The notes beneath the pieces are model-generated. The model was not told the DNA's origin. It ran no database searches and saw only the letters and a program-made list of their open reading frames with translations. From CTSoil-075 sp964292325 (GTDB lineage Bacteria; Bacillota; Negativicutes; DSM-13327): DNA of 21,591 nucleotides. Numbering within the stretch: the first letter of the stretch is position 1; every line of letters starts with the position of its first letter. The stretch covers positions 1-21,591 of the forward strand of contig CAXYVG010000063.1 in NCBI GenBank assembly GCA_964292325.1, written 5' to 3'. Shown piece by piece: positions 7,539 through 14,898 of this stretch. The position numbers and the translations under genes were made by a program.

Positions 7539-9233
7539 TTGTTAGTTCAATCTAGTTTATTATTAGGAACAGTACTATTAGCATTTATGTTTTTTAGTTT
7601 GCTGATTGCAAGCGTAGGTTTTTTAGTAGGTATACCGATAACCGAAGGTACTCTTTGGTTATCGATTGCCTGTACTTTATTATATGGCTTTGTAGTGACA
7701 AAGTTTTATTTTAAAGAACATATCGGGCGAACAGTAGCAATGTTATGCCTTTCGGTAATGATATTGTTTGGTAGCTTTATGTACATAAGCGGCTTATTTT
7801 ATGATATTTCATATGATGGACAAGTTTACCATCAAGAGGCAGTCCAGCAACTAATGCATCAATGGAATCCAGTTCATGAATATCTAGTAAAAGAAAAATC
7901 GCATTCTGCTGTGCTACTGAATCACTATGCCAAAGGTCCTTGGATCTATGAGGCGATGCTATATAAAGTAACAGGGCAAATAGAGCAAAGTAAAGCTTTT
8001 AATTTGTTACTGATCATTACGTCTTTCTTGTTTGCATTGTCAGCAATGAAAAACTGCAAACGCTTTACGAATAAGCAGTCTATATTTTTTAGTATACTGA
8101 TGGCACTCAATCCCATTAGTATCTATCAAGCCCTTAGTTTTTATATTGATGGTCAACTAGCGTCACTGCTATTGTGCTTATTCGCCCTATCCTATCAACT
8201 GGTTACGGAGCATAATAAAATTGTTTTATATAGTTTTATTATGAGTATTGCTTTACTTGTGAATATCAAATTTACTGGCATTGTATATGTTGTAGCTTGC
8301 ATTGGACTCACAGCAGTTTGGCTATGGTTACTTAAAAATAAGCATTTGTATAAAGAGTTTATAAAATCATCGATGTTAGGGCTATTGATTGGTATTTGTG
8401 TCATTGGCTATAATCCTTATATTACGAACATGGTGTACTATGGTCATCCATTTTACCCGCTTTATGGTGGTGGAGTCCAGACCATGGATATTATGACGAG
8501 TAATTCGCCACAAGGATTTATGAAGATGAATGCGCTAGAGAAACTCTATGTTGCTACTTTTTCTCAATCGACCAATCAATTTGATTTGGAAGAACCCACT
8601 CTGAAAGTACCATTTACTATTGCGCTAGAAGAACTGAGACCTTTTGTCTATGGCGCTGATATTCGTATTGGAGGTTTTGGTCCTTGGTTTAGTGGTATGG
8701 TAGTGATTGTGATCGCATTACTTCCTCTAATGCTTATGCACCGGGAGCGGGGTATTTTGTATAGTTTTGGCTTAGTGGTTAGTATTATGATTTCGGCATT
8801 GATCAATCCTGAATCTTGGTGGGCTAGGTATGTACCACAATTGTGGTTGGTACCCGTTTGCATTGCAGCCGTCGCTTGTTCGGAGGCAAAACGTGTGATA
8901 CGGTATTTGGGGATGGCTCTAGCGGGAGTTATTCTCATTAATATAGGATTGATTCTATACCCTTATGGTTTGGGGAATTATTACTGTACTCAGGCTCTCG
9001 ACCTGAAGCTAGAGCAACTGGCAAAGCAGCAGACGCCGATCAAAGTATGCTTTGGCGAGTTTACTTCTAATTACGTGCGATTTTCAAAATGGGGGATTGA
9101 TTATGAAGATGCCTCTGCTGATATTGCCGATATTAATATTGAAGAAATTAGGTATAAATATCTGACAGCTGTATACAAAGAACCGTTGCTATCCGATATT
9201 TTTATCAGGGAAAGGATGAAGGAAAATGAATAA
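7539..9233 (+). CDS. Polytopic GT-C-like glycosyltransferase
   Basis: A 564-residue protein with about 11-12 hydrophobic segments. After the third membrane segment, the first large loop carries DISYDGQVYHQE with acidic residues Asp89 and Asp93. This is the position where GT-C enzymes that use polyprenyl-phosphate sugars keep their catalytic acidic residue. A second recognisable stretch is INPESWWARYVPQ about two-thirds along, followed by two more membrane segments and a short soluble tail. It is thus predicted to transfer a sugar from a lipid carrier on the outer face of the membrane; the acceptor is unknown. The start is TTG at 7539, chosen for GGGAGGTGAT directly upstream. Its end overlaps the next gene by 8 bases, suggesting coupled translation. 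The fold call is moderate to good; the specificity is inference. Confidence 0.75.
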   Translation: MLVQSSLLLGTVLLAFMFFSLLIASVGFLVGIPITEGTLWLSIACTLLYGFVVTKFYFKEHIGRTVAMLCLSVMILFGSFMYISGLFYDISYDGQVYHQEAVQQLMHQWNPVHEYLVKEKSHSAVLLNHYAKGPWIYEAMLYKVTGQIEQSKAFNLLLIITSFLFALSAMKNCKRFTNKQSIFFSILMALNPISIYQALSFYIDGQLASLLLCLFALSYQLVTEHNKIVLYSFIMSIALLVNIKFTGIVYVVACIGLTAVWLWLLKNKHLYKEFIKSSMLGLLIGICVIGYNPYITNMVYYGHPFYPLYGGGVQTMDIMTSNSPQGFMKMNALEKLYVATFSQSTNQFDLEEPTLKVPFTIALEELRPFVYGADIRIGGFGPWFSGMVVIVIALLPLMLMHRERGILYSFGLVVSIMISALINPESWWARYVPQLWLVPVCIAAVACSEAKRVIRYLGMALAGVILINIGLILYPYGLGNYYCTQALDLKLEQLAKQQTPIKVCFGEFTSNYVRFSKWGIDYEDASADIADINIEEIRYKYLTAVYKEPLLSDIFIRERMKENE

Positions 9234-10782
9234 AAATATAATGAGTTTTATTGTCGTATTATTTCTAATGATAACGGGTAATACTTTGGTCCATGCCCAG
9301 ACCATCATGTATGTTCCTTTTGATAATCGTCCTGTCAGTCTTGATTATGTAACGGATACCGTAACGAAGGGCGGATTTGAGATTCTTGTGCCACCGGAAG
9401 AGTATTTAGCCAATCGAACGAAAAGTGCCGACCCAAAAGTATTATGGGACTGGGTATTTACACATGCGCAAGAAGCGGATTCTATAGTAGTATCGGCAGA
9501 TGCACTAGTGTATGGAGGATTGGTTGCTTCTAGGACCCATGATAGCAGTGAGACATTGCTATTAGAGCGGACTAAAAATTTTCAAAAACTGAAAACGTTA
9601 AATGCGAGTGCTCGTATTTATGTATTTAGTACGATTATGCGTAGCCCTCATGCATCGAGTGGTGGAGTAGAACCTTCTTATTATGAGCAATATGGACCAA
9701 GAATTTTTGAAATCAGCGCATTGCAAGATAAAAAAGAAGTCCAAGGCTTAACCAAAAAAGAAGAACAATATTTAAGCTATGTAAGTGAAATCGTTCCGAA
9801 AGATATAGAAAATGATTGGATTGCAAGGCGTAAGAAAAATTTTAAAGTGAATGAAGAACTCATTCAGCAAGCGAAAGAAGATGTTTTTACTTATCTACTG
9901 CTAGGTCGTGATGATGCTTCTCCTTACTCTAGGTCTCACCAGGAATCACGATGGTTAGAGAAAGAAGCTGCGAGTTTACCTATTAGTAAATACTTATCTT
10001 TTCCAGGCGCAGATCAGCTAGGTATGGTACTTTTGGCAAGAGCCGCTAATGATTTGCAGTTTACAATCCCTTCGATTGCGGTCAAATATACGCAGGGGGT
10101 TGGTGAGAAAACCATTCCTTCTTATGAAGATACGGAATTTGGCAAAACAGTTCGCAATCATATTATTGCAACTGGTTCTGTCTTTTTATCATCAGATAAA
10201 ATGGCGGATATGGTTTTGGCTGTTCATACACCGGCGGATGGCTGGACCCGAGAAGCAGGAGGCGGGGCTAATCCTGTGAAGGCGAATAGAGAAACGATTG
10301 ATTTTGTCAAACAAATACAGTCTGATTTGATGAAACATAAAAAAGTGGCAGTAGCCGATATTGCTTTTGCGAACGGAGCGGACAATTCCTTGATGGCAGA
10401 GATGATAAAAAGTAATCTAGTTTCCCAGCTCGAAGCCTATTCTGGCTGGAATACAGCAAGTAATACACTTGGTTATACAATTGGTCAGGCTATTTTTGCG
10501 CAAAATATGACGACCAAAAATAAAAATTCACTACTCGCCGTACGTCTACTTGATGACTGGGCATATCAGGCTAATATCCGTAGCATATTAATGAAAGATA
10601 TCTTGATTCCGCAAGCTCATAGTGATGTGCAATTAAATGCGATAACACCAATACTCGTTACAGAAACAGAAAAACAAATGAATTCCTTTGCCCAGCAAAA
10701 TATGCAATGGTTTCCACTGCAAAAGGTAGACGTATCTTTTCCTTGGAACCGGATGTTTGAAGTGGGCATAAAAATACATTAA
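9226..10782 (+). CDS. Exported DUF4127-family protein of unknown function
   Basis: A 518-residue protein with a clear signal peptide (MNKN, hydrophobic core, likely cleavage after HA at about residue 24) and no later membrane segment. The mature N-terminus begins TIMYVPFDNRPVSLDYV, which I recognise as the DUF4127 signature. Other notable stretches are VVSADALVYGGLVASR, FSTIMRSP, LGRDDASPYSRS, FPGADQLGMVLLARA, DIAFANGADNSLM and SGWNTASNTLGYTIGQAIF. The many conserved-looking Asp, Asn, Arg and Gly residues suggest an enzyme, perhaps acting on carbohydrate, but I know of no established activity. The ATG overlaps the end of the glycosyltransferase gene by 8 bases. It is the last gene of the operon, followed by a terminator, and its exported location fits a partner for sugar transfer at the cell surface. 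Confidence 0.85.
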   Translation: MNKNIMSFIVVLFLMITGNTLVHAQTIMYVPFDNRPVSLDYVTDTVTKGGFEILVPPEEYLANRTKSADPKVLWDWVFTHAQEADSIVVSADALVYGGLVASRTHDSSETLLLERTKNFQKLKTLNASARIYVFSTIMRSPHASSGGVEPSYYEQYGPRIFEISALQDKKEVQGLTKKEEQYLSYVSEIVPKDIENDWIARRKKNFKVNEELIQQAKEDVFTYLLLGRDDASPYSRSHQESRWLEKEAASLPISKYLSFPGADQLGMVLLARAANDLQFTIPSIAVKYTQGVGEKTIPSYEDTEFGKTVRNHIIATGSVFLSSDKMADMVLAVHTPADGWTREAGGGANPVKANRETIDFVKQIQSDLMKHKKVAVADIAFANGADNSLMAEMIKSNLVSQLEAYSGWNTASNTLGYTIGQAIFAQNMTTKNKNSLLAVRLLDDWAYQANIRSILMKDILIPQAHSDVQLNAITPILVTETEKQMNSFAQQNMQWFPLQKVDVSFPWNRMFEVGIKIH

Positions 10783-10798
10783 AAATTGCTCAATATAA

Positions 10799-10840
10799 AA
10801 GAGCTACTCCGTTGATTGGAGTAGCTCTTCTATATTTTTT
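10799..10840. terminator. Bidirectional terminator between the DUF4127 gene and map
   Basis: A perfect 12-bp stem (10799-10810 with 10818-10829) and a 7-base loop are followed by CTATATTTTTT on the plus strand. On the minus strand the stem is followed by TTATATTG, so it can also serve the convergent map gene. Confidence 0.88.
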
Positions 10841-10873
10841 ACTCAATGAGTTTTAGCTGGATGAGTTCATTTA

Positions 10874-11632
10874 TCATTCCGATACCGATTGATCAGTTAA
10901 AATTCGCGGTCCATTACGGGTAATGGCAATGGTATGTTCGTATTGAGCAGATAATTTACCATCGAGCGTTCTTGCCGTCCATTCATTATCATCTATTTTA
11001 CATTCCCATACACCGACATTGATCATCGGTTCAATGGTTATGACCATGCCTTCTCGTAATTTGACCCCTTTGCCAGCAGTGCCATAATTTAAGATTGCCG
11101 GATCTTCATGCATACTTCTTCCGATGCCATGTCCTGTAAAGTCTCTTACAACAGAGAAACCATGGGATTCAGCATGGGTTTGTATACTGTGACCAATATC
11201 TCCTAGACGGTTGCCCACTTGTGCTTGTTCAATGCCTTTATACATTGATTCTTCAGCGACTTTCATAAGTTTGGCCGCTTGGGGTGAAATATTGCCTACG
11301 GCATAAGTCCAAGCAGAATCAGCAAGCCCGCCATTTAAATTAACCACCATATCAATCGTTACAATATCCCCGTTTTTAAGTGGTTTTTTATTTGGAAAAC
11401 CATGGCAGATTTCATCGTTTACAGAAGCACAGGTAGCATATTTGTAACCATGATACCCTTTTTGCTCCGCAGTAGCACCATGCTTTTCTAAATATTGTTC
11501 AACAAATTGATCGATTGCCAATGTGCTAATTCCTGGTTTAATGATGTTTTGCAGCTCTTTATGACAAGAAGCTAATAGTTTACCTGCTTCATGCATCATT
11601 TTAATTTCTCGTTCGCTTTTTAATATAATCAT
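10874..11632 (-). CDS. map: Methionine aminopeptidase, type I
   Basis: Removes the N-terminal methionine from new proteins in the cytoplasm. The 252 residues contain all five metal ligands with normal spacing: Asp94, Asp105, His168 (in FTGHGIG), Glu201 (in TIEPMIN) and Glu232 (in YEHTIAI). His77 (ICHG) and His175 match the substrate-binding histidines. There is no N-terminal zinc-finger extension. The start is ATG at 11630-11632, with GAGGTGAA about 9 bases upstream, and length is normal. It stands alone here, not beside ribosomal protein or adenylate kinase genes where Firmicutes often keep map. The genome may therefore hold a second copy, which cannot be judged from this window. Confidence 0.95.
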   Translation of the reverse strand: MIILKSEREIKMMHEAGKLLASCHKELQNIIKPGISTLAIDQFVEQYLEKHGATAEQKGYHGYKYATCASVNDEICHGFPNKKPLKNGDIVTIDMVVNLNGGLADSAWTYAVGNISPQAAKLMKVAEESMYKGIEQAQVGNRLGDIGHSIQTHAESHGFSVVRDFTGHGIGRSMHEDPAILNYGTAGKGVKLREGMVITIEPMINVGVWECKIDDNEWTARTLDGKLSAQYEHTIAITRNGPRILTDQSVSE

Positions 11633-11740
11633 ATTAAAAATTCACCTCAATTAATTTACGTATTTAGATACAATAGTAAGACTATAAATAAGTAATAATC
11701 TAAAAAATGGATTATTAAAAAGATTGAGTATCTATCAGTC

Positions 11741-11769
11741 ATTATAGTATAAGTTATAATAGTTGTAAA
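11741..11769 (-). promoter_or_regulatory. Sigma-A-type promoter of map
   Basis: On the minus strand TTTACA (plus 11764-11769) and a perfect TATAAT (plus 11741-11746) are separated by 17 bases. The leader to the map start codon is about 100 bases. Confidence 0.7.
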
Positions 11770-11821
11770 ATAAGATATATAGCAATTACTTCCTTAACGC
11801 ATTGTATAGATAAAGTTATTA

Positions 11822-11851
11822 TATACATCTTGGTAGCAAACAGTATATAAT
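11822..11851 (+). promoter_or_regulatory. Probable promoter of the DedA-family gene
   Basis: A perfect TATAAT at 11846-11851 has a partial -35 TATACA at 11822-11827 with an 18-base spacer. The start codon is 32 bases after the -10. The region is very A/T-rich, so chance matches are possible. Confidence 0.45.
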
Positions 11852-11882
11852 GAGTATTGAAATTTATCTGTGAGGTGCAAGT

Positions 11883-12458
11883 GTGGAACAGTTACTTTTG
11901 TTTTTTGAACATTATGGAGCAGTTGGGATATTCTTTATTTCTTTTATTGAATCCTTTATTTCTCCGATATTACCCGACTTATTATTGATTCCGATGGCTT
12001 TGGCTGATATGGAGAAGGCAATCTATTATTCGGCGATCGCGACATTAGGCTCTGTTCTTGGTGGTATTATTGGATACTTTATTGGCAATAAATTAGGACT
12101 TCCTGTATTGGAAAAATATGCACCTGCTAAGCATGTGGAAACCATTCACGATTGGTTAGAACGATATGGTGGTTGGGCAATCTTTTTTGCGGCTCTTGCC
12201 CCAATTCCTTATAAGTTTGTTAGTATTAGTGCCGGTGTATTCCGCGTGAACATGATGGTGTTTTTGTTTGCGTCCATTATTGGGAGAGGAAAAAGATTCT
12301 TACTAGAAGGTATTCTTATTTTCTATTATGGTCCTAGCGCTGTGGAACTAATCAAGGCTTACTCTCATAATTTTATAGTTGCCTTTGCTGTAATAGCAGT
12401 ACTCGGCATTATAGGTATTGGGATAAAAGTAATGAAAAAAAGTCAATTAGAGAATTAA
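11883..12458 (+). CDS. DedA-family (VTT domain) membrane protein, YqaA-like
   Basis: A 191-residue integral membrane protein. DedA proteins are linked to envelope lipid homeostasis, including recycling of undecaprenyl phosphate and flipping of phospholipids, but this member's role is not known. Visible family features are FIESFISPILPDLLLIP near the N-terminus, GSVLGGIIGYFIG, the central FFAALAPIPYKFVSISAG segment and the Arg-rich RGKRFLLEG motif before the last spans. Four to five hydrophobic segments are seen. The GTG start at 11883 has GAGGTG five bases upstream. It is monocistronic, divergent from map and convergent with pheA, with a long terminator hairpin behind it. Confidence 0.88.
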   Translation: MEQLLLFFEHYGAVGIFFISFIESFISPILPDLLLIPMALADMEKAIYYSAIATLGSVLGGIIGYFIGNKLGLPVLEKYAPAKHVETIHDWLERYGGWAIFFAALAPIPYKFVSISAGVFRVNMMVFLFASIIGRGKRFLLEGILIFYYGPSAVELIKAYSHNFIVAFAVIAVLGIIGIGIKVMKKSQLEN

Positions 12459-12461
12459 GCT

Positions 12462-12507
12462 GATATATATAAAAGACTTGGCATAAGCCAAGTCTTTTAT
12501 ATATATC
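12462..12507. terminator. Bidirectional terminator between the DedA gene and pheA
   Basis: A perfect 21-bp stem (12462-12482 with 12487-12507) with loop ATAA fills nearly the whole gap between two converging genes. T-rich sequence is found in the 3' arm and beyond on the plus strand (ATTATTTTTT). On the minus strand the 3' arm contains a TCTTTT run. Confidence 0.88.
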
Positions 12508-12508
12508 A

Positions 12509-13357
12509 TTATTTTTTGCCTTTATATACCAGATAAGAGCCAAGGTTTTTAAACCAAAGACTTTGGTTTTTAAGTGTTGTAAGTGCGCCTTGCATATGAT
12601 CTTCTGTGCAGCAACCGTCCATATCGATAAAAAAAATGTATTCCCCCAACTCAGTACGAGCAGGGCGAGATTCAATTCGAACTAGATTAATATGATAGAT
12701 GGATAAATCTTGCAACAGATCAACTAAGGTACCAGGTTTATCGCCTTTGATTTTGCAGACGATAGATGTTTTCCAATCGCCATCCGTGTATTCGGCAGGC
12801 TTTTGGTTTAGGACAACAAAGCGTGTGCAATTATGTGGGTGGTCCTGAATATCGAGCGCTCTAACATTCATATCATAACGTTTGCTGGCATTTAGATTGG
12901 CGATGGCTGCATAACCTTTTGCACCACTTGCCACAAGACGGACAGCTGCTACTGTACTTTCTGCAGTTTCTATCTTGGCATTAGGATAGTGTTTGGTAAT
13001 ATAGTGGCGACATTGTGCTAGGGGCTGTGGATGAGAAATGATGGTATGAATATCTGAATCAGCAGATTTAGTCAATAGGTGATTGTGAATGGGCCATACG
13101 ATTTCTTTGGTGATAAACAAATTGACTTCATGGGCGATGGTATCAAGAGTAATATTGATGGAACCTTCTAGAGAATTTTCAATTGGTACAATACACTCGT
13201 TGATTTCCCCACTTTCCGTAGCACGAATACACGCGCCAATGGTGGTAAAAGATTCAAATTGCCATTGATCTTCGCAGTAATAGTGAGAACAAACGTCTTC
13301 GCTATGTGTGCCACGGGGTCCAAGGAAGCCAATAATTGGTTTTTTCTGTATCATCAT
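12509..13357 (-). CDS. pheA: Prephenate dehydratase with C-terminal ACT domain
   Basis: Converts prephenate to phenylpyruvate in phenylalanine synthesis. The 282-residue protein begins with the typical IGFLGPRGTHSE, has VPIENSLEGSI (58-68), SHPQPLAQC and the catalytic TRF motif at 178-180. These are followed by an ACT regulatory domain with GTLV (209-212) and ESRP (229-232), the residues that bind phenylalanine, so feedback inhibition by Phe is expected. It is monofunctional: there is no chorismate mutase domain. ATG at 13355-13357 is followed at once by a second ATG; GAGG lies about 8 bases upstream. It is divergent from the trp operon and has its own promoter and a leader hairpin. Confidence 0.95.
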   Translation of the reverse strand: MMIQKKPIIGFLGPRGTHSEDVCSHYYCEDQWQFESFTTIGACIRATESGEINECIVPIENSLEGSINITLDTIAHEVNLFITKEIVWPIHNHLLTKSADSDIHTIISHPQPLAQCRHYITKHYPNAKIETAESTVAAVRLVASGAKGYAAIANLNASKRYDMNVRALDIQDHPHNCTRFVVLNQKPAEYTDGDWKTSIVCKIKGDKPGTLVDLLQDLSIYHINLVRIESRPARTELGEYIFFIDMDGCCTEDHMQGALTTLKNQSLWFKNLGSYLVYKGKK

Positions 13358-13373
13358 TTCACGTCCTCATATT

Positions 13374-13400
13374 AAAAACCTCATCCAGTAAAGGACGAGG
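13374..13400 (-). promoter_or_regulatory. Leader hairpin with short T-run in the pheA 5' UTR (possible attenuator)
   Basis: Read on the minus strand, CCTCGTCC and GGATGAGG form an 8-bp stem (one G-U) with a 6-base loop, followed directly by five T. It lies between the pheA promoter and its ribosome binding site. The 5' arm's CGTCCT can also pair with AGGACG of the ribosome binding site region (plus 13362-13367), so two exclusive structures are possible. No T-box motif or leader peptide rich in Phe codons was found. Confidence 0.45.
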
Positions 13401-13424
13401 TAATCTTTCTAGTTAGTATTGAAA

Positions 13425-13453
13425 ATTTTAACATGAAACCGTTAACTATTCAA
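13425..13453 (-). promoter_or_regulatory. Sigma-A-type promoter of pheA
   Basis: On the minus strand TTGAAT (plus 13448-13453) and TAAAAT (plus 13425-13430) are exactly 17 bases apart. The resulting leader of about 60 bases holds the hairpin at 13379-13400. Confidence 0.65.
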
Positions 13454-13502
13454 CTGTTATTTGTAGTTTTAAATAAGAACAAGCATGATGTGTAAAAAAG
13501 CG

Positions 13503-13532
13503 TTGACTAGCAAAAGACATTTGTGTTAGAAT
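13503..13532 (+). promoter_or_regulatory. Sigma-A-type promoter of the trp operon
   Basis: TTGACT (13503-13508) and TAGAAT (13527-13532) are separated by 18 bases, with TG one base before the -10 (extended -10). It lies immediately upstream of the T-box leader. Confidence 0.8.
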
Positions 13533-13539
13533 AGTTTTA

Positions 13540-13837
13540 AGTAAATAGAACGTAATAGTAATGATCAGGACGAGTAACTATGTAAATTTTAGTTCAGCGA
13601 GTCGGTGACTGGGTAACCAGAGGTGTGATGACCGACCTAGAAAGCATAATGAATGGACCTGTGAGCTGTCCCCCAAACGCCAATAGGCAAGTAGGTTGGA
13701 TCGGTTGCCACCGTTAATGGGCTAGGGTATCGGAATTTTTTCCCGTACTTGAATTGAGATAGGAAGTGTTAACTTTCTGAATTAGGGTGGTATCGCGAAC
13801 CATTTCGCCCCTTTATAGGGTGAAATGGTTCTTTTTT
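13540..13837 (+). promoter_or_regulatory. T-box riboswitch, tryptophan specifier, controlling the trp operon
   Basis: A leader of about 300 bases senses uncharged tRNA. The conserved T-box AGGGTGGTATCGCG is at 13784-13797. In stem I the sequence GAATGGACC (13651-13659) places the specifier codon TGG (Trp) at 13654-13656, just before the GTGAGC side of the stem. The terminator is a 14-bp stem (13797-13810 with 13818-13831, one G-U) followed by six T (13832-13837), and its 5' arm touches the T-box so the two structures exclude each other. Uncharged tRNA-Trp should favour the antiterminator and turn on trpDFCBAEG. The tRNA-end pairing bases read TGGT, not the TGGC that would match a G73 tRNA-Trp perfectly. 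Confidence 0.93.
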
Positions 13838-13869
13838 ATATTCAAAAATAAATGGAGGAGGTTCTAGTT

Positions 13870-14898
13870 ATGTTAAAAGAATTTATAGCGCAAGTGATGG
13901 ATGGTAAGAATCTTTCGCTGAACGAAGCGCAAAAGGCTATGAGAATCATTATGTCAGGTCAGGCCGAGGAGATTCAGATGAGTGCTTTGTTGACGGCTTT
14001 GCGGATAAAAGGAGAAACGAGTACTGAAATTACAGGATTTGCTCAAATCATGCGGGAATATGCGGCGAAAATAGATTGTAAAAAGCAGTATATGATTGAT
14101 ACTTGTGGTACTGGTGGGGATACAAAAGGAACATTTAATATTTCCACAACCGTAGCTTTTGTTCTAGCAGGTGCTGGCTTAACGGTAGCAAAACATGGCA
14201 ATCGAGGTGTATCAAGTTCTTGTGGAAGCGCTGATGTACTAAGTGCTCTAGGGGTGGATGTCAGTTTGCCTCCTGAGGCAGTAGCTAACATGATTGAAGA
14301 CATACAGATTGGTTTTTTATATGCTCCTACCTTTCATAAAGCCATGAAATATGTAGCTAAGACTCGCAAGGAACTCGGGTTCCGCACGATTTTCAATGTA
14401 TTAGGGCCTTTAACAAACCCAGCAAATGCCCAGTGCCAATTAATCGGGGTATATGAACCGAAGTTAACACAAAAATTAGCAGAGGCACTACAAGGTCTTG
14501 GCGTAAAACGGGCCATGGTGGTTCATAGCTTTGACGGTATGGATGAAATTTCTACGATCGTTCCTACTTATGTTACAGAAGTCAATGGAGAGAAAATTAA
14601 CTCTTATACAATTGATCCTGCTGATTATGGATTTACCGGTGGGGATCAGACTGGTTATTTAGGTGGAACGATTGAGGAGAATGCTACGATTGTTGAGAAA
14701 ATTTTACAAGGTCAAACTGGCGTTAAGCGTGATATTGTTTTGATGAATGCGGCAGCATCGCTATTTGTTGGTGATAAAGTTTCAAGTTTGGCAGAGGGAA
14801 TAAACCTAGCTGCTAAGAGTATTGATAGTGGTGCTGCTTTTGCCAAATTAGAAGCATTACGTAAGGCTGGCAATCATTATAAGGTAAATGCGATATGA
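13870..14898 (+). CDS. trpD: Anthranilate phosphoribosyltransferase
   Basis: Second step of tryptophan synthesis: joins anthranilate to PRPP. The 342-residue protein carries the PRPP-binding GTGGD loop (80-84), the anthranilate-site KHGNR (108-112) followed by SSSCGSADVL, and the RTIFNVLGPLTNP stretch. It is a stand-alone enzyme, not fused to TrpG. An upstream in-frame ATG at 13852 is part of the ribosome binding region; GGAGGAGG (13854-13861) is 8 bases before ATG 13870, so the later start is preferred. It is the first gene of the operon, 32 bases after the T-box terminator's T-run. Its stop overlaps trpF by four bases (ATGA). Confidence 0.96.
   Translation: MLKEFIAQVMDGKNLSLNEAQKAMRIIMSGQAEEIQMSALLTALRIKGETSTEITGFAQIMREYAAKIDCKKQYMIDTCGTGGDTKGTFNISTTVAFVLAGAGLTVAKHGNRGVSSSCGSADVLSALGVDVSLPPEAVANMIEDIQIGFLYAPTFHKAMKYVAKTRKELGFRTIFNVLGPLTNPANAQCQLIGVYEPKLTQKLAEALQGLGVKRAMVVHSFDGMDEISTIVPTYVTEVNGEKINSYTIDPADYGFTGGDQTGYLGGTIEENATIVEKILQGQTGVKRDIVLMNAAASLFVGDKVSSLAEGINLAAKSIDSGAAFAKLEALRKAGNHYKVNAI

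Noticed and set aside
12462..12507. Long perfect hairpin as a possible small RNA gene or transposon end
   Set aside because: Its place exactly between two convergent stop codons and its T-rich flanks fit a bidirectional terminator; no second copy or target duplication is visible.
12409..12675. 88-codon minus-strand frame overlapping the terminator and the pheA end
   Set aside because: It would run through the 21-bp terminator hairpin and overlap pheA in another frame; no start signal.
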